Positions 58,648 to 64,000 of a stretch of 64,000 nt of DNA are shown piece after piece. Within the stretch, counting starts at the first letter, position 1, and each line of letters begins with the position of its first letter. Below the pieces are notes generated by a model, which was given only the letters and a program-made list of their open reading frames with translations, searched no databases and was not told the DNA's origin. Origin of the DNA: Rhodovulum imhoffii (GTDB lineage Bacteria; Pseudomonadota; Alphaproteobacteria; Rhodobacterales; Rhodobacteraceae). A program made the position numbers and the translations under genes. The DNA is taken from NCBI RefSeq assembly GCF_003046545.1, contig NZ_QAAA01000005.1:124001-188000 (forward strand), read 5' to 3'.

Positions 58648-60174
58648 ATGGAAGCCGTGTTCGATGAAGGCGCCTTCGCGCCCTGCCCCGCCCCGTTCAA
58701 CCTTGCCGCTTACGTGCTGGCCGCCGCGCGCCGCACTCCCGACAAGGTCGCCCTTGCCGTCATCGGCGCCGCCCATGCCGACCGCTGGAGCTATGCCCGG
58801 CTGGAACGTGCCGTTCTGGGCGTTGCAGGTGGCCTGACAGCGCGCGGGGTCGCTCCGGGGGGGCATGTGTTGCTGCGGTTGGGCAACGGGGTGGAATTTC
58901 CCATCGCCTATCTTGGCTGCATCGCCGCGGGGATCATCCCGGTACCGACATCGCCGCAGCTCACCACGCCTGAAATCACCAGGCTCTCCCATGAGATCGA
59001 GCCCGAACTTGTCATCGCCGGTCCCGGTATCGCGGTGCCCGAGGGCAGTGCGCCGCTGCTGTATCTGGATGGCTTGCGCGCCCTCTTCGAACATGCCCCC
59101 GGTTGTTATGACATGGGCGGGGCGGATCGCCCGGCCTATGTCGTGTACACCTCCGGGACATCGGGGCGCCCCCGCGGAGTGATCCATGCGCATCGGGCGA
59201 TCTGGGCGCGGCGGATGATGTGGCAGGGCTGGTATGACCTGACCGGGGAGGACCGCCTGCTCCACGCCGGGGCATTCAACTGGACCTTCACCCTGGGCAC
59301 CGGCCTGATGGACCCGTGGTCTGTCGGGGCGACGGCGCTGATCCCGGCGGAGGGGGTTTCACCGTCGACGCTTCCGCTGTTGCTCAAGCGTCATGACGCA
59401 ACGATTTTCGCCGCCGCCCCCGGCGTTTACCGGCAAATGCTGAAAGAGCCGCTGCAAATTTCCTTTTCCAAACTGCGCCACGGCCTGTCGGCGGGCGAAA
59501 AACTGCCTGAGGCAACCCGGACCGCATGGCGGGCGGCCACCGGAACCGAGGTGTATGAGGCGCTGGGCATGTCGGAATGTTCCACCTTCATTTCCGGCAG
59601 CCCGCAGCGCCCCGCCCCGGCCGCCACGAGCGGGTATCCGCAACCGGGGCGGCGCATCGCCGTACTCGGCCCCGAACATGCGCCTGTCCGGCGGGGAGAG
59701 ACCGGGCAGCTTGCCATTTCTGCCCGCGACCCGGGCATGATGCTGGGCTACCTGCGCGCCGAGGCGGAGGCCCGCCACCGCTTTGACGGCGAATGGTTTC
59801 TGACAGGCGACATGGTGGAGATGGCCGAAGACGGCGCGATCACCTATCTGGGCCGCGGAGACGACATGCTCAATGCCGGAGGTGTGCGGGTTTCTCCCAT
59901 CGAGGTGGAGCGCGCTTTGCTGGATCATCCCGCCATCTCGGAGGTTGCCGCGACCGAGGTCACCGTCAAGGCCGATACAACCGTTATCGCCGCCTTTTAC
60001 ACCGGCGAAGAAACCGCGCCCGAGATTCTGCGCGCCTTTGCCGGGGAACGCCTGGCCCGCTACAAGCAGCCGCGTCTTTACATACACATGGAACACCTGC
60101 CCAAGGGCGCGAACAACAAGCTCAACCGCCGCCTGATCCGGCAGACATACGAGGCCGCCCATGATCGCGCTTGA
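58648..60174 (+). CDS. Acyl/aryl-CoA ligase (AMP-forming, benzoate-CoA ligase-like)
   Basis: A 508-aa adenylate-forming enzyme. The P-loop motif is YTSGTSGRPRG (residues 167-177), followed by YEALGMSECSTFISGSP (A5), TGDMVEMAEDGAITYLGRGDDMLNAGGVRVSP (A7-A8) and the catalytic Lys in LPKGANNKLNRR (A10). The overall pattern resembles benzoate/2-aminobenzoate-CoA ligases rather than long-chain fatty acid ligases. The ATG at MEAVFDEG gives family length. Its end overlaps the DsbA-like gene by 14 bases. Substrate is not determined. Confidence 0.87.
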   Translation: MEAVFDEGAFAPCPAPFNLAAYVLAAARRTPDKVALAVIGAAHADRWSYARLERAVLGVAGGLTARGVAPGGHVLLRLGNGVEFPIAYLGCIAAGIIPVPTSPQLTTPEITRLSHEIEPELVIAGPGIAVPEGSAPLLYLDGLRALFEHAPGCYDMGGADRPAYVVYTSGTSGRPRGVIHAHRAIWARRMMWQGWYDLTGEDRLLHAGAFNWTFTLGTGLMDPWSVGATALIPAEGVSPSTLPLLLKRHDATIFAAAPGVYRQMLKEPLQISFSKLRHGLSAGEKLPEATRTAWRAATGTEVYEALGMSECSTFISGSPQRPAPAATSGYPQPGRRIAVLGPEHAPVRRGETGQLAISARDPGMMLGYLRAEAEARHRFDGEWFLTGDMVEMAEDGAITYLGRGDDMLNAGGVRVSPIEVERALLDHPAISEVAATEVTVKADTTVIAAFYTGEETAPEILRAFAGERLARYKQPRLYIHMEHLPKGANNKLNRRLIRQTYEAAHDRA

Positions 60175-60805
60175 TATCTTTGCCGATCCGATCTGCCCCT
60201 GGTGCCTGATCGGGAAACGCCGGCTGGACGCGGCGCTCGCCACGCATCCCGACCACCCCTTCACCATCGCGTGGCATCCGTTTCAACTGAACCCCGCGAT
60301 GCCCGCCAGCGGTATGGACAGGGCGGATTATCTGACGGCCAAGTTCGGCTCTCGGGAAAACGCGGTGAAGGTGTATTCGGAGATCGACCATCACGCCCGT
60401 CAGGACGGGCTGAAGATCGACTGGTCCCGCATCACCCGCACGCCGAATACCCTGGATGCACATCGTCTTCTGCACTGGGCCGGCATCGAAGGGCGCCAGC
60501 AGGCCGTGATGTCTTTCCTCCTGGAAGGTTATTTCCTGAACGGAACCGATATCGGCACGCCCGAGGCCCTGACCGCCATCGCGCAGCGCGCGGGTATGGA
60601 CGGTACGGTTGTCGCCCGGCTTCTGGACGGGGAGGCCGACAAGGACACCATCCGCAACCGCGATTCCCATGCCCGGCAACGCGGCATCACCGGCGTGCCG
60701 ACCTTCATTGTCGCGAACACCCATGTGCTCAGCGGGGCGCAACCCACCGTGTTGTGGGAGCAGGTTATCGCGGAACTCACCGCCCCGCCGGGCCAGATAC
60801 ATTGA
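60161..60805 (+). CDS. DsbA-family (FrnE-like) thioredoxin-fold oxidoreductase
   Basis: A 214-aa cytosolic protein without signal peptide. The active site is CPWC at residues 12-15 (DIFADPICPWCLIGKRRL), followed by the helical insertion (IDHHARQDGLKIDWSRI) and the cis-Pro loop TGVPTFIV. It is related to FrnE/2-hydroxychromene-2-carboxylate isomerase proteins; the CPWC pair points to a dithiol oxidoreductase or isomerase. The overlap with the CoA ligase gene suggests a common operon, so a role in aromatic metabolism is possible but unproven. Confidence 0.9.
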   Translation: MIALDIFADPICPWCLIGKRRLDAALATHPDHPFTIAWHPFQLNPAMPASGMDRADYLTAKFGSRENAVKVYSEIDHHARQDGLKIDWSRITRTPNTLDAHRLLHWAGIEGRQQAVMSFLLEGYFLNGTDIGTPEALTAIAQRAGMDGTVVARLLDGEADKDTIRNRDSHARQRGITGVPTFIVANTHVLSGAQPTVLWEQVIAELTAPPGQIH

Positions 60806-60831
60806 TCCCCCTGTGAGGGGCGAGGCCCGCC

Positions 60832-62025
60832 ATGGAAAACCGCCTCTCCCGGACCGAGTTCGTTGCGCTGACCGCGATGCTGATGGCCACGGTGGCACTG
60901 TCGATCGACGCCATGCTGCCTGCCCTGCCCGAGATCGCACAGGATCTGACCGCGCAGGCCCCGAACCGGGCGCAGCTTGTCATCACCGGTTTCGTCTTCG
61001 GCATCGGGTGCGGTACCTTCCTGGCCGGGCCGTTATCCGACAGCTTTGGCCGCAAGACGGTAATCGTTGGGGGGGCTGGGCTTTATGTTCTGGCGACTTT
61101 GGCCGCATTCTTCGCCCAGAGCCTTGAAACCATGCTTGCCGCACGGACGGTAATGGGATTCGGGGCCGCCGCTCCGCGGATCGTCGCACTGGCCATGGTG
61201 CGCGATCTTTATGCGGGACGATACATGGCGCGCATCGTCAGCTTTGCGATGATGGTATTTACGCTGGTGCCTGCCATTGCTCCGCTTCTGGGATCTGTCA
61301 TCATTGCAACGGCGGGCTGGCGGGCGATCTTTCTGGTTTTCGTGGTTTTTTCCGCGCTCTCGGTGGGGTGGCTCGCCCTGCGCCAGCCTGAAACCCTTCC
61401 GCCTGAGCGTCGCCGCCCGCTTTCCTTCGCGCCGATCTGGGCGGCCACCCGCGAAATCCTGAGAAACCGCATGGTGACGATGACTATCGCCGTACAGGCG
61501 CTGGCCTACGCGACCCTCTTTGGTACGCTTTCGTCCACCCAGCAGGTGTTTGACGTCACCTTCGGCAGGGGGGAAAGCTTTCCGCTCTGGTTCGCGCTGA
61601 TTGCCCTGCTGGCGGGGACTGCCAGCGTGCTTAACGCGGTTTTGGTCGTGAGGCTGGGGATGCGGTATCTCGTGACGGTAACGCTGGCAGCGCAGATTCT
61701 TCTTTCCGGTGGCATGGCGGGGGCGACCATGCTTGGTCTGATACCCGAAACCCTGACCTTTCCGGCCTATCTTCTTTGGACCGCAGGCGTCTTTTTCATG
61801 GCGGGTCTTGTCCTTGGCAATCTCAACGCTCTGGCCCTGGAACCCATGGGGCATATCGCGGGCACGGCAGCCTCTGTCGTCGGGGCGTTGTCGACCGTAG
61901 GCTCGGTCCTGGTGGCCATCCCGATCGGGCTCGCCTTCGATGGCACGCCACTGCCGCTGATGACGGGGGTCCTGGCCTGCACCACCACCGGGTTCATCCT
62001 GATGCGCGCTCTGCCGGGGCGCTGA
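60832..62025 (+). CDS. Bcr/CflA-family multidrug efflux MFS transporter
   Basis: A 397-aa inner-membrane exporter with 12 predicted helices. Typical Bcr/CflA elements are ALSIDAMLPALPEIAQDL in the first segment, the motif GPLSDSFGRKTVIVGG between helices 2 and 3, and the helix-4 region ARTVMGFGAAAPRIVALAMVRD. It follows the DsbA-like gene by 26 bp. The substrate cannot be read from sequence. A 7-bp inverted repeat TGCCTGA/TCAGGCA lies just after the stop (62029-62045) but lacks a T-run. Confidence 0.92.
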   Translation: MENRLSRTEFVALTAMLMATVALSIDAMLPALPEIAQDLTAQAPNRAQLVITGFVFGIGCGTFLAGPLSDSFGRKTVIVGGAGLYVLATLAAFFAQSLETMLAARTVMGFGAAAPRIVALAMVRDLYAGRYMARIVSFAMMVFTLVPAIAPLLGSVIIATAGWRAIFLVFVVFSALSVGWLALRQPETLPPERRRPLSFAPIWAATREILRNRMVTMTIAVQALAYATLFGTLSSTQQVFDVTFGRGESFPLWFALIALLAGTASVLNAVLVVRLGMRYLVTVTLAAQILLSGGMAGATMLGLIPETLTFPAYLLWTAGVFFMAGLVLGNLNALALEPMGHIAGTAASVVGALSTVGSVLVAIPIGLAFDGTPLPLMTGVLACTTTGFILMRALPGR

Positions 62026-62156
62026 AACTGCCTGATTTTCAGGCAATCCGACAATCTTCAAGCCTGCAAGGCGATCAGGCATTCATCCACAGATGTCTCC
62101 ACAGATTCTGGGGGTAAAGCACCCCGGAAGACCAGGGGGCCATCCGTCGAAAGACC

Positions 62157-64000
62157 CTACTTCACCTTTTCGGCCAGATCGCGTGCGATGGCAAAAGCCC
62201 CCCTGATCTTGTCGCTGTCCTTTTTCCAGTCCCGGCGCAGGATGACCCGGTTGTCTCTGATCTTCGCCAGGCTGCCCTGCCCCTGTACGAACTCCACCAG
62301 CCCGGCGGGGTTGGCGAACTTGTCATTGTGGAACTGGATCGTTGCGCCTTTCGGTCCGCCATCAAGCCGCGCAATACCCGCCCGCTTGCACATCGCCTTG
62401 ATACGCACGATCAGAAGCAGGGTGTTGACCTCTCTGGGCAGTTTGCCGAACCGGTCGATGAGTTCCGCGGCAAAGCCCTCCAGTTCCACCTTGCTCGAAA
62501 GCGAGGAAAGGCGGCGGTAAAGCCCAAGGCGCACATCAAGATCGGGCACGTAATCCTCGGGGATCAGCACCGGAACGCCCAGATTGATCTGCGGTGCCCA
62601 CTGGTCGTCGGCCTCGGTCAGGCCGTCCATCTCTCCGGCCTTGATCCTGGCAATCGCCTCTTCCAGCATGGACTGATAGAGTTCGAACCCCACCTCGCGG
62701 ACATGGCCGGACTGTTCTTCCCCCACGAGGTTCCCGGCGCCACGGATGTCGAGATCCTGGCTGGCCAGCGTGAATCCCGCGCCCAGCGTGTCAAGGCTGC
62801 CCAGCACGCGCAGGCGTTTGCGGGCTTGCGGGGTCAGCGGCACACGCGGCCTGGTGGTGAGATAAGCGTAGGCACGGGTTTTCGAACGCCCCACCCGCCC
62901 CCGGATCTGGTATAGCTGCGCCAGGCCGAACATGTCCGCCCGATGCACGATCATCGTGTTGGCGGTGGGAATATCCAGCCCCGATTCCACGATGGTCGTC
63001 GCCAGAAGCACATCGTATTTGCCGTCGTAAAAGGCGTTCATGCGGTCGTCGAGCTCCCCTGCCGCCATCTGTCCATGTGCGGTGACAAAGCTGACCTCTG
63101 GAACATGCGTGGCAAGGAAATCCTCGATCTCCGGCAGGTCCGTGATACGGGGAACGACGTAAAAGCTTTGCCCGCCCCGGTAATGCTCGCGCAGCAGGGC
63201 CTCCCGCACGGTGACGGCGTCGAACTCCGACACATAGGTGCGAATCGCCAGACGGTCGACCGGTGGCGTCGCGATGATGGACAGGTCGCGCACGCCGGTC
63301 AGGCTCATCTGCAAGGTCCGGGGGATCGGTGTCGCCGTCAGTGTCAGGACATGGACATCGCTGCGCAACTGCTTCAGTCGTTCCTTGTGTGAGACGCCGA
63401 AGTGCTGCTCCTCATCGACGATCAGAAGGCCAAGATTGCGGAACCGGATATTTCTGGCCAGGAGCGCATGGGTGCCGATGCAAATATCCACGGTCCCCTC
63501 CGCCAGCCCGGCACGGGTATCGGCGGCCTGCCCGGAGCTGACAAAACGCGACAGCTGACGCACCTCCAGCGGAAAACCGCGGAACCGTTCGGCGAAGCTC
63601 AGGGCGTGTTGACGGGCGAGCAGCGTCGTGGGCGCGATGACCGCCACCTGGGTCCCCGCCATCGCGGCGACGAAGGCGGCGCGCATGGCAATTTCGGTCT
63701 TGCCGAACCCCACATCGCCGCACACCAGGCGATCCATCGGATGCCCCGCGCCAAGATCGCCAAGCACATCTGCAATGGCGGACAACTGGTCATCGGTTTC
63801 CTGGTAAGGGAAACGGGCGCAAAAGGCCTCCCATATCGGGTGGGCGGGTTCCAGAATGGGCGCGCGGCGCAAGGCACGCTCTGCCGCGACACGGATCAGC
63901 TTATCGGCAATCTGGCGGATACGTTCCTTCAGCTTTGCCTTCTTCGCCTGCCATGCACCGCCGCCCAGCTTGTCCAGCAGGCCTTCCTCATGGCCATAGC
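62157..64000 (-). CDS. mfd: Transcription-repair coupling factor Mfd, 5' partial
   Basis: C-terminal part of Mfd, which removes stalled RNA polymerase and recruits UvrA. About 614 residues are inside the window; the frame stays open to the edge (YGHEEGLLDKLGGGAWQAKK, the RNA-polymerase-interacting end), so the first internal ATG is not the start. Visible: helicase motif I GDVGFGKTEIA, DEEQHFGVSHKE, TATPIPRTLQMSL, QIRGRVGRSKTRAYAYL and the C-terminal TRCF domain. Roughly the N-terminal half (UvrB-like domains) lies outside. It is convergent with the MFS gene. Confidence 0.97.
   Translation of the reverse strand, partial: YGHEEGLLDKLGGGAWQAKKAKLKERIRQIADKLIRVAAERALRRAPILEPAHPIWEAFCARFPYQETDDQLSAIADVLGDLGAGHPMDRLVCGDVGFGKTEIAMRAAFVAAMAGTQVAVIAPTTLLARQHALSFAERFRGFPLEVRQLSRFVSSGQAADTRAGLAEGTVDICIGTHALLARNIRFRNLGLLIVDEEQHFGVSHKERLKQLRSDVHVLTLTATPIPRTLQMSLTGVRDLSIIATPPVDRLAIRTYVSEFDAVTVREALLREHYRGGQSFYVVPRITDLPEIEDFLATHVPEVSFVTAHGQMAAGELDDRMNAFYDGKYDVLLATTIVESGLDIPTANTMIVHRADMFGLAQLYQIRGRVGRSKTRAYAYLTTRPRVPLTPQARKRLRVLGSLDTLGAGFTLASQDLDIRGAGNLVGEEQSGHVREVGFELYQSMLEEAIARIKAGEMDGLTEADDQWAPQINLGVPVLIPEDYVPDLDVRLGLYRRLSSLSSKVELEGFAAELIDRFGKLPREVNTLLLIVRIKAMCKRAGIARLDGGPKGATIQFHNDKFANPAGLVEFVQGQGSLAKIRDNRVILRRDWKKDSDKIRGAFAIARDLAEKVK

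Noticed and set aside
62029-62045. Inverted repeat TGCCTGA-TTT-TCAGGCA after the Bcr/CflA gene as terminator
   Set aside because: It has a three-base loop, only seven pairs and no T-run on either strand; left as a note in the gene entry.

Overview
This 64 kb window is ordinary chromosomal DNA from an alphaproteobacterium, most likely a member of the Rhodobacterales (Rhodobacter/Roseobacter type). The evidence is the high GC content, dense genes with many ATGA/TGATG start-stop overlaps, an adjacent sciP-ctrA pair, a class II DAHP synthase, LpxI in place of LpxH, a PhoR without membrane helices, and an 11-bp-phased PHO box. I see no prophage, insertion sequence, plasmid gene, CRISPR array or rRNA operon. 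One tRNA gene is present.

Layout. 1-8721 (+) is an envelope cluster: dxr (5' end outside the window), rseP, bamA, an OmpH/Skp chaperone, fabZ, lpxA, lpxI, lpxB. It faces mnmA. 9974-15341 (+) carries the cell-cycle pair sciP and ctrA, then ligA and recG. A 40-residue membrane peptide follows behind a GTTC-N7-GTTC (LexA-type) box and is closed by a strong terminator. 15737-23008 holds an Fe-S scaffold protein, hisI, gluQ, trmFO, gyrA, usg, dsbB and a YqaA/DedA-like protein. 23134-34351 is a transport region: TRAP permeases without a binding protein, tRNA-Leu(CAA), a nitrate/sulfonate-type ABC system, a 4-TM protein, a MobA-like transferase and a complete Liv-type ABC operon, followed by a GlxA/AraC-type regulator.

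35674-39822 (+) holds class II DAHP synthase, yicC, gmk and a gamma carbonic anhydrase, with a PAS protein on the minus strand. A textbook CtrA box (TTAA-N7-TTAACC) lies between the PAS gene and yicC. 40350-47692 is the phosphate cluster phoR | PHO box | pstS-pstC-pstA-pstB-phoU-phoB. A LuxR-type solo regulator follows, then a strongly structured gap, and then rpsB-tsf on the minus strand. 50770-53948 carries psuK-psuG, a DUF502 protein and a LysE/ArgO exporter. 53950-55754 (-) is 3-hydroxybutyrate dehydrogenase plus a patatin-like lipase. Upstream of it is an unexplained minus-strand promoter and terminator, implying a small RNA or an attenuator leader. The window ends with an orphan YejA-like binding protein coupled to an entericidin-like lipoprotein, an XRE-cupin regulator, an acyl/aryl-CoA ligase, a DsbA/FrnE-like oxidoreductase, a Bcr/CflA exporter and mfd (5' end outside the window).

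No obviously new multi-gene system is present. The best leads are regulatory: the SOS-box membrane peptide, the CtrA box before yicC, the bdhA-upstream small RNA/leader, the structured luxR-tsf gap, and the LuxR solo lacking canonical ligand contacts. All assignments come from reading the sequence and knowledge of the families; no database search was run.
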